64,000 nucleotides of DNA. It comes from JAGVSR01 sp963750715. Lineage in GTDB: Bacteria > Pseudomonadota > Alphaproteobacteria > Rhizobiales > Hyphomicrobiaceae. Of this stretch, positions 44,835-53,312 are shown piece after piece. Positions within the stretch are counted from its first letter, which is position 1; each line of letters begins with the position of its first letter. Below the pieces are notes generated by a model that was not told where the DNA came from, did not search any database, and was given only the letters and a program-made list of their open reading frames with translations. A program made the translations under genes and the position numbers. Location of the stretch: contig CAVVRP010000003.1 of the NCBI GenBank assembly GCA_963750715.1, positions 62,001 to 126,000 of the forward strand, in the 5' to 3' direction.

Positions 44835-47800
44835 CAAATGCCTCGACGAGATCAGGTGCTGCAGCGCTCGCCGATACCGCCCGCCGGCAAGCGGAAGCCG
44901 CGGACCCGGAGGCCTCCGTCTGGGTCAGCGCCAACGCCGGCACCGGCAAGACGCACGTGCTGACCATGCGTGTTCTGCGCCTGATGCTGTCGGGCACCGC
45001 ACCGGAACGTATCCTCTGTCTCACATACACCAAGGCCGCTGCCGCCGAGATGTCGAAACGCGTCTTCGGTGAACTTGCCAAATGGGTGACACAGGCCGAC
45101 CACGACCTTGTGCAGACCCTTGTCGAACTCCTCGGTCGCAAACCCGCAGCATTCGAGATCGCACGCGCGCGCACGCTGTTCACGGCGACTATCGAGACGC
45201 CCGGCGGCCTTAAGGTACAGACGATCCATGCCTTCGCCGAGCGCCTACTGAAGCGCTTCCCGCTCGAGGCGGGCGTTCCGCCGGGGTTCGATATTCTGGA
45301 CGATACCGAGGCGATCACTCTTCGCCGTCAGGCGATCAACTCGACGCTGGCGCAGGCCGCGGGTGGCCGGGATGGCGCCCTCGCCGAGGCTCTCAAAGCC
45401 GCGATCACCTATGCGGCCGGCGAGCGGTTCGACGAGATCCTCACCGAGGCGCTCAAGCATCGCGAATGGCTCGACGCGGCGATACGACTGGAAGGCGACG
45501 CCCAGCGCGCGCCGATCGGCCTCGCCGGCGTCGAGCGGCTGATGCGCCGGCACTTCGGCGTGCGGGACGGCGCGACGCGCAATTCGACCGCCGAGGAGAT
45601 CAGGGCGCTGTTTCCAGCCTGCCAGCTCGAGCGCATTCGCGACTGTTTAAGGGGTGGAGGGAAAACGGACTTCGGCCGCGGCGAACATATCGCTACGGCG
45701 CTGGCCGCCGCGTCCCCTGTCGATTTCGCCGAAGCATTGCACGACGTGTTCTTCAAGTCGGATGGCGATCTGCGCGACAAGTTCCTGACGAAAAGACTCG
45801 CTGCCGAGCACCCCGATATCGAACCGACGCTGTCGCAGGTGCAGCCGCGTTATGCCGCCCTGTACGCAGAGATGCAAAGCGCCGCCGTCGTTTCGGCGAC
45901 CATGGCCCTGCATCGCCTCGCCATCGCGGTTCTGCAGCGCTACAGCGAGGCCAAGGCGCGCCGCGCTGCGCTCGACTTCGAGGACCTCATCGATCGCACG
46001 CGGCAGCTCCTGATACGATCGAACTCGGTGAAATGGACCCAGCACAAACTCGATGGCGGCATCGAGCACATCCTCGTCGACGAAAGCCAGGACACGAGCC
46101 CCAATCAGTGGAGCATCATCGAGAACTTCGCCTGCGATCTCTTTTCGATGACAACGGCGAGTACGGTTCGCCGCACTTTGTTCGCCGTCGGAGACGAGAA
46201 GCAGTCAATTTATTCATTCCAGGGTGCGAAACCCGAGATGTTTTCCAAGATGGGGAACACTTTCGAGAGCCAGACCGAATTCCTCTCCTTGCCGTGGCGG
46301 CGCATTACGCTCGACGTGTCTTTTCGAACGGTTACGCCGGTTCTGGAAGCGGTCGACGCCGTGTTCGCCGATCCGACGCGCACGCGCGGGGTTCCCACCG
46401 GCGAAGGTGGAATGCGTCATATCGCGCGGCGGGTCGGGCAAGCTGGCAGCATCGAGATCTGGCCTTCGGAAGCCTATGTCGACGTGCCCCCGACGGATGC
46501 TTGGTCGCCGCTGGAAGAAGGCTCGGCCTCGCTGCCGGTGACGCGGCTCGCAGCGAGGATCGCCGACACCATCGGCGGCTGGATTGGCAAGCGCATACTT
46601 GACTCGCAGGGTCGGCCGATCCGTGCCGGCGACATCCTGATCCTGGTTCGCAAGCGCCGTCCGTTCGCGGGGCCCATGGTCGCGGCGCTCAAAGCGCGCG
46701 GCATTCCGGTGGCGGGCGCGGATCGCATCCAATTGACCGAGCACATCGCCGTGCAGGACCTGCTGTCACTCGGCGATTTCCTGACACTGCCTGAAGATGA
46801 CCTGGCGCTCGCCGAAGTCTTGAAGAGCCCGATCTTCGATCTCGACGACGACGATCTGCTGGCCATCGCACACGGCCGGCGCGGAACGCTGTGGAAGGCG
46901 CTTCTCGACAACCGGACCGCGAAGTCCAGCTACGCCCACGCCGCAGATATGCTGAAGCGCTGGCGTAAGGCGGCGGACTTTACTCCGCCGTTCGAATTCT
47001 GGGCCTCACTTCTCGAACGAGACGGTGTTCGCAAGGCGATGCTGGCGCAACTCGGGCCCGACGCAGCCGATCCGCTCGATGAGTTCCTGAACCTTGCTCT
47101 GACTTATGACGACGGCGCACCGCCGTCGCTGCCGGGCTTCATGTTCTGGCTGCGCGACGGCACGCGGGAGATCAAGCGCGACATGGAGTATGGCCGCGAT
47201 GAGGTGCGCATCATGACGGTGCACGGCGCCAAGGGTTTGGAGGCGCCGATCGTCTTTCTGCCCGATACCTGCTCCGCCGGCGCATCGAGCCGTCAGGGTG
47301 GCCGCCCGATAAAGATGCCGGGAATAAAGCGACCCGACGGAACGCCGGCGCCGTTCGTCTGGCCGGTGACGGGCAAGGCGAAGCTTGAGCCGATCGTCGC
47401 AGCAAGGACAGCCCTTGCCCAAGCCGATACCGAGGAGCGCCATCGCCTGCTCTACGTTGCCATGACGCGCGCGCGCGATCACCTCGTCGTCGCGGGCTTC
47501 GAAGGCAAGAGGGGGCGCGAGCCGGGCTGCTGGTATGATCTCATCGCAGAGTCGATCGCAGGTCGTGCTGAACCGGTTGCCGATGCCCAGGCACCACGTG
47601 CGCGCATCTCAACGGCTCAGACCGCACCGACCGAGCGCGACAGGAGTTCAGTCAGTTCGACGCAAGCGCGTGCCGAACCGCCGGCGTGGGTGGCCAAGCT
47701 CGCGCCGCGTGAGCCGCAGCTGACCGTGCCGCTCGCTCCGTCGCGGCTTGCACCCTATGAGACCGACGACACTGGCGAACCCGTCCCAGGGCCGCCACCG

Positions 47801-48400
47801 CGCGATAGCCTCGAAGAGCCCGTCGTGCAGCCGCCGGCCACTCTGGCCGATCAGGGCCGCTTCCTGCGGGGTACCCTGACGCATGCCCTGCTGGAGCATC
47901 TGCCATCGTTGCCGGCGGCGTCGCGCGAAACAGCGGCCAAGACCTTCGTGAAGGCGCGCGGGCACGGCCTGACGCCGCGCGTCCAGACCGGCATCGTCAA
48001 GGAGGCGTTCGGTATCCTTAACCATCCCGTGTTCGCGCCGCTGTTTGCAATGGGCAGCCGAGCGGAGGTGGCCATCGTTGCCGAGATTCCAAGGTCTTCA
48101 GGCCATGGGCCGGCGCTGCGTCTGACGGGGCAGATCGACCGCCTGGCCGTTACACATCGAGACGTGCTGATCGTCGACTACAAAACCAACCGCCCATCGC
48201 CACGGGAGCCCGAGGCTGTGGCGGACGTCTATCTGTATCAGTTGGCGGCCTACAGGCTGGCAATCGAGCAGATTTATCCCGGCCGCACCGTGCGTGCCGC
48301 AATTCTGTGGACCGATGGCCCGCATCTCATGGAGATCCCAGCGAAACTGCTGAGCAGCTATGCAGCGCGCCTGTGGGACCTCGACGTTGGCCCGCCTTGA
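44831..48400 (+). CDS. addA: AddA subunit of the AddAB helicase-nuclease
   Basis: 1189 residues, usual length. UvrD/Rep helicase motifs in order: VSANAGTGKTHVLTMRVLRL (Walker A), CLTYTKAAAAEMSKRV, LVDESQDTSPNQWSIIE (Walker B), FAVGDEKQSIYSFQGAKPEM, ITLDVSFRTVTPVLEAVDAV, RIMTVHGAKGLEAPIVFLPD and LLYVAMTRARDHLVVAG. The C-terminal RecB nuclease domain has DVLIVDYKTNRPSPREPEAV and YLYQLAAYRLAIEQIYPG. It couples unwinding and degradation of broken DNA. Followed after 83 bases by trxA. Confidence 0.96.
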   Translation: MTNASTRSGAAALADTARRQAEAADPEASVWVSANAGTGKTHVLTMRVLRLMLSGTAPERILCLTYTKAAAAEMSKRVFGELAKWVTQADHDLVQTLVELLGRKPAAFEIARARTLFTATIETPGGLKVQTIHAFAERLLKRFPLEAGVPPGFDILDDTEAITLRRQAINSTLAQAAGGRDGALAEALKAAITYAAGERFDEILTEALKHREWLDAAIRLEGDAQRAPIGLAGVERLMRRHFGVRDGATRNSTAEEIRALFPACQLERIRDCLRGGGKTDFGRGEHIATALAAASPVDFAEALHDVFFKSDGDLRDKFLTKRLAAEHPDIEPTLSQVQPRYAALYAEMQSAAVVSATMALHRLAIAVLQRYSEAKARRAALDFEDLIDRTRQLLIRSNSVKWTQHKLDGGIEHILVDESQDTSPNQWSIIENFACDLFSMTTASTVRRTLFAVGDEKQSIYSFQGAKPEMFSKMGNTFESQTEFLSLPWRRITLDVSFRTVTPVLEAVDAVFADPTRTRGVPTGEGGMRHIARRVGQAGSIEIWPSEAYVDVPPTDAWSPLEEGSASLPVTRLAARIADTIGGWIGKRILDSQGRPIRAGDILILVRKRRPFAGPMVAALKARGIPVAGADRIQLTEHIAVQDLLSLGDFLTLPEDDLALAEVLKSPIFDLDDDDLLAIAHGRRGTLWKALLDNRTAKSSYAHAADMLKRWRKAADFTPPFEFWASLLERDGVRKAMLAQLGPDAADPLDEFLNLALTYDDGAPPSLPGFMFWLRDGTREIKRDMEYGRDEVRIMTVHGAKGLEAPIVFLPDTCSAGASSRQGGRPIKMPGIKRPDGTPAPFVWPVTGKAKLEPIVAARTALAQADTEERHRLLYVAMTRARDHLVVAGFEGKRGREPGCWYDLIAESIAGRAEPVADAQAPRARISTAQTAPTERDRSSVSSTQARAEPPAWVAKLAPREPQLTVPLAPSRLAPYETDDTGEPVPGPPPRDSLEEPVVQPPATLADQGRFLRGTLTHALLEHLPSLPAASRETAAKTFVKARGHGLTPRVQTGIVKEAFGILNHPVFAPLFAMGSRAEVAIVAEIPRSSGHGPALRLTGQIDRLAVTHRDVLIVDYKTNRPSPREPEAVADVYLYQLAAYRLAIEQIYPGRTVRAAILWTDGPHLMEIPAKLLSSYAARLWDLDVGPP

Positions 48401-48483
48401 CGGACTGTGGCGGCCTACCTAGTTATGGGGGCCGTGAATTTTCCACCGACTCCAAGCGGGAGCCGCTGGCAGGAGAACACCAA

Positions 48484-48816
48484 ATGGCCAATACGCCCGC
48501 AGTTTCCGACAAGACGTTCGACGACGAGGTTCTGAAGTCGACCGAGCCCGTCGTCGTCGATTTCTTCGCCGAATGGTGCGGGCCGTGCAAGGCGATGGCC
48601 CCCGCGCTCGATCAGGTTGCCGCCGAGATGAAGGGGAAAGTCAAGGTGGTGAAGGTTGATGTCGACCAGAACCCCGGCATTACTGCCAAGTACGGCATCC
48701 GGGCCATGCCGACGCTGATGATCTTCAAGGACGGTAAGGTCGCCGCCCAGCATGTCGGCGCTCTGGTGCAGAAGAAGAAGCTCGAGGACTGGGTTACAGG
48801 ATCGATCGTCGCCTAA
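48484..48816 (+). CDS. trxA: Thioredoxin
   Basis: 110 residues from the ATG at 48484 with GGCAGGAG upstream. The active site is VDFFAEWCGPCKAMAPALDQ (W-C-G-P-C-K), followed by VKVDVDQNPGITAKYGIRAM and the cis-Pro loop (AMPTLMIFKDGK). It reduces protein disulfides using NADPH via thioredoxin reductase. Last gene of the conserved block, closed by the terminator at 48849; the methylamine island begins after it. Confidence 0.97.
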   Translation: MANTPAVSDKTFDDEVLKSTEPVVVDFFAEWCGPCKAMAPALDQVAAEMKGKVKVVKVDVDQNPGITAKYGIRAMPTLMIFKDGKVAAQHVGALVQKKKLEDWVTGSIVA

Positions 48817-48848
48817 GTCGAGCCGCGCTCGAACTCGGAATGCATCAG

Positions 48849-48876
48849 GCCCCGCGATTTCGATCGCGGGGCTTTT
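48849..48876 (+). terminator. Intrinsic terminator of trxA
   Basis: GCCCCGCGAT (48849-48858), loop TTCG, ATCGCGGGGC (48863-48872), then TTTT: a perfect 10-bp stem with a stable tetraloop about 30 bases after the trxA stop. Confidence 0.92.
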
Positions 48877-49200
48877 GATTTGTGCGAACAAGGATCATTT
48901 TCAGTGTTTAATGGCAGGCAAGTCTTTTGACTTGAGAGAAAAAGTGCGGCAGAGTTGCGCGCGTTCGTTCCCGCGTGCTGCTCCAGGGCATCCCCGGCGA
49001 CGACGCCGCCCGAAGATAGGGGGAAACATGGCGAGATCGCGGACGCTCTGTCGACGCCGCGGCAGGCCCTCAGGCCAGCCGGTCTCCCTTATTCCATCCT
49101 GCATTCGATGGTGGCGGGCGCACCCCTCCATCCGCGCCGCGTTCCGATGCCGGCGTGCTGTTGAACCCACCTTCCAACACAACAAGGGAGACTGGACTCC
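48877..49200. promoter_or_regulatory. Leader region upstream of dmmD
   Basis: 324 bases between the trxA terminator and dmmD; no gene supported. A short inverted repeat CAAGTC-TTTT-GACTTG (48919-48934) stands near the upstream end and could be an operator or weak hairpin. The dmmD ribosome binding site is AAGGGAG about 12 bases before the ATG. It is the left edge of the methylated-amine island. Confidence 0.45.
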
Positions 49201-50337
49201 ATGACGATGTCTTGGCGTTATTCAGCGATTGCGGACCGGCATCGCGCCCTCGGGTCGAAACTCGAGGACTGGAACGGCATGGGGACGACCTGGTCATACG
49301 ACAGCGTTGAACTGGCCGATGGTCATGAGGCGATCCGCACCAAAGCCGGCCTGATGGATGTCTCGGGCCTGAAGAAGATCCACGTCACCGGCCCGCACGC
49401 CCACGCCCTGCTCTGGTACGCCACCACGCGCGACGTCACTAAAATCCCACCTGGCCGCTCGAGCTACGCCTGCATGCTGAACGAACAAGGCAAGTTCGCC
49501 GACGATTGCATTCTCTACCGCACCGGCCCCAACGCCTGGATGGTGGTGCACGGATCGGGCGCCGGCCAGCAACTGCTGCAGTCTCAGGCCGAGGGGCGTT
49601 ACGTTTCGCTGCAATTCGACGACGATCTGCACGATCTGTCGCTGCAGGGCCCGCTCGCGGTCGACTATCTCGCCAAGCATGTGCCCGGCATTCGAGACGT
49701 CAAGTACTTCCATCACACGCAGACGACGCTGTTCGGCAAGCCGGTGATGATCTCGCGCACCGGATACACCGGCGAGCGCGGTTTTGAGATCTTCTGCAAG
49801 GCCGAGGATGTACCGCTGATCTGGGATACCATCCTCAGCGAAGGCAAACCGATGGGCATCATTCCGTGCGCCTTCACCGTGCTCGACTGGCTTCGCACCG
49901 AGAGCTACTTGCTGTTCTATCCCTACGACAACTCCGAAATGTATCCGTTCGAGAACGAAGGCCCCGGCGATACGCTGTGGGAGCTCGGTCTCGACTTCAC
50001 GGTATCGCCCGGCAAGCAGGGTTTCCGCGGGGCCGAGGAGCACTACCGCCTCAAGGGCAAGGAGCGTTTCAAGATCTTCGGCCTGCTGATCGATGGCACT
50101 ACGGCACCCGACGGCGGCTCGATCGTCACCATGAACGGCAAGCCCGCTGGCGTCGTGACATGCGCCATGCACTCGCGCCTCACCGGCAAGACGATGGCTA
50201 TCGCTCGCCTGTCGGTGCCAGCCGCAGTACATGGCACCAAACTCGCGATCACGGGCAAAAACGTCGAAACGTCGGCGATTGCCCACACGCTTCCCTTCGA
50301 CGATCCGCAGAAGAAGAAGCGCACGGCGGTCGGCTGA
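49201..50337 (+). CDS. dmmD: GcvT-like folate-binding protein of the dimethylamine pathway (DmmD-like)
   Basis: 378 residues of the aminomethyltransferase (GcvT) family: AGLMDVSGLKKIHVTGPHAH, RSSYACMLNEQGKFADDCIL, LHDLSLQGPLAVDYLAKHVP, MISRTGYTGERGFEIFCKAE, and a C-terminal barrel (RFKIFGLLIDGTTAPDGGSI; PAAVHGTKLAIT). GcvT folds bind tetrahydrofolate and can take up a one-carbon unit. dmmDABC is the name of the dimethylamine monooxygenase gene set in pseudomonads and marine bacteria, where DmmD is GcvT-like. Here dmmD is on the opposite strand and converges on the tdm operon, so it has its own promoter. I infer a role in capturing formaldehyde released by demethylation on tetrahydrofolate; its exact reaction is not shown by the sequence. 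Confidence 0.8.
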   Translation: MTMSWRYSAIADRHRALGSKLEDWNGMGTTWSYDSVELADGHEAIRTKAGLMDVSGLKKIHVTGPHAHALLWYATTRDVTKIPPGRSSYACMLNEQGKFADDCILYRTGPNAWMVVHGSGAGQQLLQSQAEGRYVSLQFDDDLHDLSLQGPLAVDYLAKHVPGIRDVKYFHHTQTTLFGKPVMISRTGYTGERGFEIFCKAEDVPLIWDTILSEGKPMGIIPCAFTVLDWLRTESYLLFYPYDNSEMYPFENEGPGDTLWELGLDFTVSPGKQGFRGAEEHYRLKGKERFKIFGLLIDGTTAPDGGSIVTMNGKPAGVVTCAMHSRLTGKTMAIARLSVPAAVHGTKLAITGKNVETSAIAHTLPFDDPQKKKRTAVG

Positions 50338-50368
50338 TCGACCGCCGCACACGATGGCAAAATGAAAG

Positions 50369-50396
50369 GGGCCGGGCCGCTGTCCGGCCCTCTTGT
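50369..50396 (+). terminator. Terminator between convergent dmmD and the cupin gene
   Basis: GGGCCGG (50369-50375), 8-base loop, CCGGCCC (50384-50390), then TCTTGTTTT. It follows the dmmD stop by about 30 bases; on the other strand it lies just after the cupin stop. Confidence 0.7.
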
Positions 50397-50411
50397 TTTC
50401 AAGGCGCGCCG

Positions 50412-50902
50412 TCAGTCACGATTGACGAGTTGACCGGCGACGCGGGTGAAATGCGAGGTCAGCTGCGCCTTCGTGTCGGCATCAAGCCCGACCCGCTGGA
50501 CTAAAGGTTTTCCCTCCGGCGCCTCCACGAATACGGCAAGCGTGCAGCCCGTCTGCGTCGTGGAACTGTGCTGGGTGCCTATCCTCAGTAGCACCAGATT
50601 GCCGGTGCGGTAGACCGTTCCGTCGTTGTCGATCAACTCGCCATCGAGAACAAGGAACTGCTCGTCGCAGGTATGCTCATGCGGCTGCGAAACCGCGCCC
50701 GGCTCCATGCGATAGATATGAAAGCCAACGCCAAGCGGACGCGCATCGTCGAATTGCAGCACCGATTGCAAAGGCAAAGGCGCGCCATCGACGATGAATG
50801 GCCGGAACGGCGCCGACTTGATGTTGGCGACGAGGCGCTTCGACTTGTCACTTCAAACGAAACTCCCTCGACCCGTTCATCGACCGTGCCGGCCAACTCC
50901 AC
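50412..50902 (-). CDS. Cupin-domain protein, last gene of the tmm-tdm operon, one frameshift
   Basis: It starts at a GTG at 50902 that overlaps the tdm stop (TAGTG) and reads MELAGTVDERVEGVSFE. Near 50850 the frame changes, after which it reads DKSKRLVANIKSAPFRPFIV and then the cupin body. The cupin motif is clear: GFHIYRMEPGAVSQPHEHTC, DEQFLVLDGELIDNDGTVYR and LLRIGTQHSSTTQTGCTLAV, with H-x-H, Glu and a later His as likely metal ligands. Repaired length about 163 residues. Small cupins bind metals or act as sensors or enzymes. Its place after tdm suggests a role in TMAO/dimethylamine metabolism, but I know no assigned function. Confidence 0.7.
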
Positions 50903-53253
50903 TACATCCTGACGCGCGTCTTCTGCGGGTCGTAGAATGGAAACGCGACGATGTGCGCCGCCAGCCGCTTCTGATGTCCGTCGAGCTTGCCGACGGCCAC
51001 GGCCGTGCCGATCTCCGTGTGGGTCACATCAAGTCGTGCCAGCGCGATCGACTTCTTCAACAGCGGCGACTTCATTGCGCTGGTCACGATGCCGATCTGC
51101 GCGCGGCCGATGAACACGGGATCGCCGTGGCCCGCCCTCTCGTTGCTGTCGAGTTCGAGCCCGACCAGCTTGCGGGAGGGATGAGCGCGGCGGCGTTCGA
51201 TTGCGGCCTTGCCGATGTAGTCCTCCTCCTTCTTGGAGGGAACGGTGAAGCTGATGCCGGCTTCGAGCGGGTCCGTGGTCGAGTCAAAGTCGTGGCCGCC
51301 GAACACGAGGCCGGCTTCGATCCGCACCATGTCGAGCGCGTCGAAGCCGAGCGGCGCGATGCCGTGCGGAACCCCGGCTTCCATGATCGCGTCCCACACG
51401 GCGGGTGCGTCCTTTGGATGGCAGAACACTTCGTAACCGAGTTCGCCAGTATATCCAGTGCGCGAGAGTACGATTGGAATGCCTTCGTAGCCGCCGATAC
51501 GGCCGATCGTAAATCGAAACACGCCGAGTTCATCCAGCGTCGGTCGGCCGGGCGCCGTCCAGATGATCGGACGCAGGGTGTCGCGCGCCTTGGGGCCCTG
51601 AACAGCGACGTTGTGGATCTGGTCGCTCGCGGTCTTGAGGAGAACCTTGGCGCCCATCTTGGCCGCCTGTTCCTTGATCCACAGGACGCTGGCGTCATCG
51701 CCGCCAATCCAGCGGAAGTTCGTTTCCGACATGCGAAACAGCGTGCCGTCATCGACCATGCCGCCGTGCTCGTAGCACAACGGGGTATAGATGACCTGGC
51801 CAACTGCAAGCTTCCTTACATCGCGCGTAAACAGGCCCTGCAGCAGGGTCTCCGCGTCCGGCCCGTTGATCTCGAGCTTTCTCAGCGGCGACAGGTCCAA
51901 CATGACCACACGTTCGCGGCACGCCCAATACTCGTCAATCGGCCCATTCTTGGCAAAGCACGTCGGCAGCCAGAAGCCGCGATACTCGGTGAACGAGCGC
52001 GTCAGCGCCGAGGTTCTCGGGTGGAACCCGGTCTCGCGGGTGAGCTGCAGAGGAGCATCCGGTGTCATGCGGTATCCAATCGCGCGCTTGAAGTTTGCCG
52101 TCTTGGGATAGACGCGCACCTGTATCTCGGAGAGCTTCCAGCCGTTCGCCGGATCGATGTCGTCCGGGCATGACGAGGCCCCGCAGACGAGATCGGTCAG
52201 CGCGCGCATCATCACGTAGTCGCCGGGGCGCGACCATGGCTCGTCGAACCAGATGTTGTTATGAGCGTCGACATTGGTGTTGTAGAAGAAGTTGATCGCC
52301 GGCCAGCCGCGATTATTGCCGATTTCGAACGGCGCCAACGCGTTGTTGAAGTTTTCCGAGCAGCTCGGATGGCCGAAGTAGCCCATGTCCTCGTAGAAGC
52401 GCTGGGTGCAAGCGAGTCCGAAGGTGTCGTGCCGGCCGACAGTGTCCTGCACCACTTCGACGAGCGCCGTCTGACTGCGATCGAAGAACTTGGAGAAAAG
52501 ACCCGGCCGCGGATAGGCAAGCCCCGTCATGGTGCGCGTCGTGGTCGAGTCGATGCCGAGTACCTCGCCCTTGTCGAGGGCGCGGCGCTGAAAGGCGATG
52601 AAGTCAGAGCACTGCCGCCCGGCGATGTCGATGATCTGGATGTATTCGCCCTCGAACACCTCGAAGGAGATCGCGCTGGCGACGTTGATGGTGAGGTCAA
52701 GGCGCGGCTCGGCGAGCGGTTCGGGCAGTCGCAGCATGCCCGCCGGCGCAGGCCGAGCGCGGCGAACGAAAACGAGCACGTCGCTCGGCGGCGTCTGATC
52801 CCAAACCAGCATTGGCGCTGCGGTAGCCGCGATCACCGCGACCGCGGGGCGCTCGCACTTCAGACTGACGATGTCGCCTGCCGGTGCATCCGGTCCGAAC
52901 AGCTTTGCCGCCTTCGCCTTGCCGATGTCGAGGTTGCGACGGAACAGGCCGAAGCGCACGCGCTGCGCATCGTCGCTGTCTCCCGCCAGGATTGCCGCAA
53001 TTCCGACGGGCTGGGAGCGGCCTTTAAGGCCCAGCGCAGCCAGATCGCTCTTGCCCGTCTCGCCGAACACCGCGACTTCTACGGCTTGTCCGCCTTCCAG
53101 CAGCGCGATCTCGACGTCGTCGTCGCGTTCGAGTGCGAACACGCCGGAGCCGCCGCCCTTGACGATATAGCGCTCGATGCCGGGATCGAGCGCGGCCGAT
53201 CCAGCTTCGAACAGCTTCGGCCGGGTCGGAGCTGTGACCAGCGTTTCGCTCAT
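50902..53253 (-). CDS. tdm: Trimethylamine N-oxide demethylase (aldolase)
   Basis: 783 residues from the ATG at 53253 with GGAG upstream. The N-terminal half has a DUF1989-type domain: FEGEYIQIIDIAGRQCSDFI, LGIDSTTTRTMTGLAYPRPG, GYFGHPSCSENFNNALAPFE, VDAHNNIWFDEPWSRPGDYV and LVCGASSCPDDIDPANGW, whose Cys and Asp residues should hold the metal site. The C-terminal half (from about residue 430) is a GcvT-like tetrahydrofolate domain: RVVMLDLSPLRKLEINGPDA, VLSRTGYTGELGYEVFCHPK and DPLEAGISFTVPSKKEED. This two-part layout is that of Tdm (EC 4.1.2.32), which splits TMAO to dimethylamine and formaldehyde. It lies after tmm in an operon and is intact. Confidence 0.93.
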   Translation of the reverse strand: MSETLVTAPTRPKLFEAGSAALDPGIERYIVKGGGSGVFALERDDDVEIALLEGGQAVEVAVFGETGKSDLAALGLKGRSQPVGIAAILAGDSDDAQRVRFGLFRRNLDIGKAKAAKLFGPDAPAGDIVSLKCERPAVAVIAATAAPMLVWDQTPPSDVLVFVRRARPAPAGMLRLPEPLAEPRLDLTINVASAISFEVFEGEYIQIIDIAGRQCSDFIAFQRRALDKGEVLGIDSTTTRTMTGLAYPRPGLFSKFFDRSQTALVEVVQDTVGRHDTFGLACTQRFYEDMGYFGHPSCSENFNNALAPFEIGNNRGWPAINFFYNTNVDAHNNIWFDEPWSRPGDYVMMRALTDLVCGASSCPDDIDPANGWKLSEIQVRVYPKTANFKRAIGYRMTPDAPLQLTRETGFHPRTSALTRSFTEYRGFWLPTCFAKNGPIDEYWACRERVVMLDLSPLRKLEINGPDAETLLQGLFTRDVRKLAVGQVIYTPLCYEHGGMVDDGTLFRMSETNFRWIGGDDASVLWIKEQAAKMGAKVLLKTASDQIHNVAVQGPKARDTLRPIIWTAPGRPTLDELGVFRFTIGRIGGYEGIPIVLSRTGYTGELGYEVFCHPKDAPAVWDAIMEAGVPHGIAPLGFDALDMVRIEAGLVFGGHDFDSTTDPLEAGISFTVPSKKEEDYIGKAAIERRRAHPSRKLVGLELDSNERAGHGDPVFIGRAQIGIVTSAMKSPLLKKSIALARLDVTHTEIGTAVAVGKLDGHQKRLAAHIVAFPFYDPQKTRVRM

Positions 53254-53312
53254 GAGCTTGTCTCCGGTCGGCCCGTCGCAGGAGTTCAGAGGGGAGCACG
53301 CCCCCTGCTCTC

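Noticed and set aside
49294..50352. 352-residue minus-strand frame opposite dmmD
   Set aside because: Composition typical of an antisense frame in GC-rich DNA; the plus strand encodes a clear GcvT-family protein.
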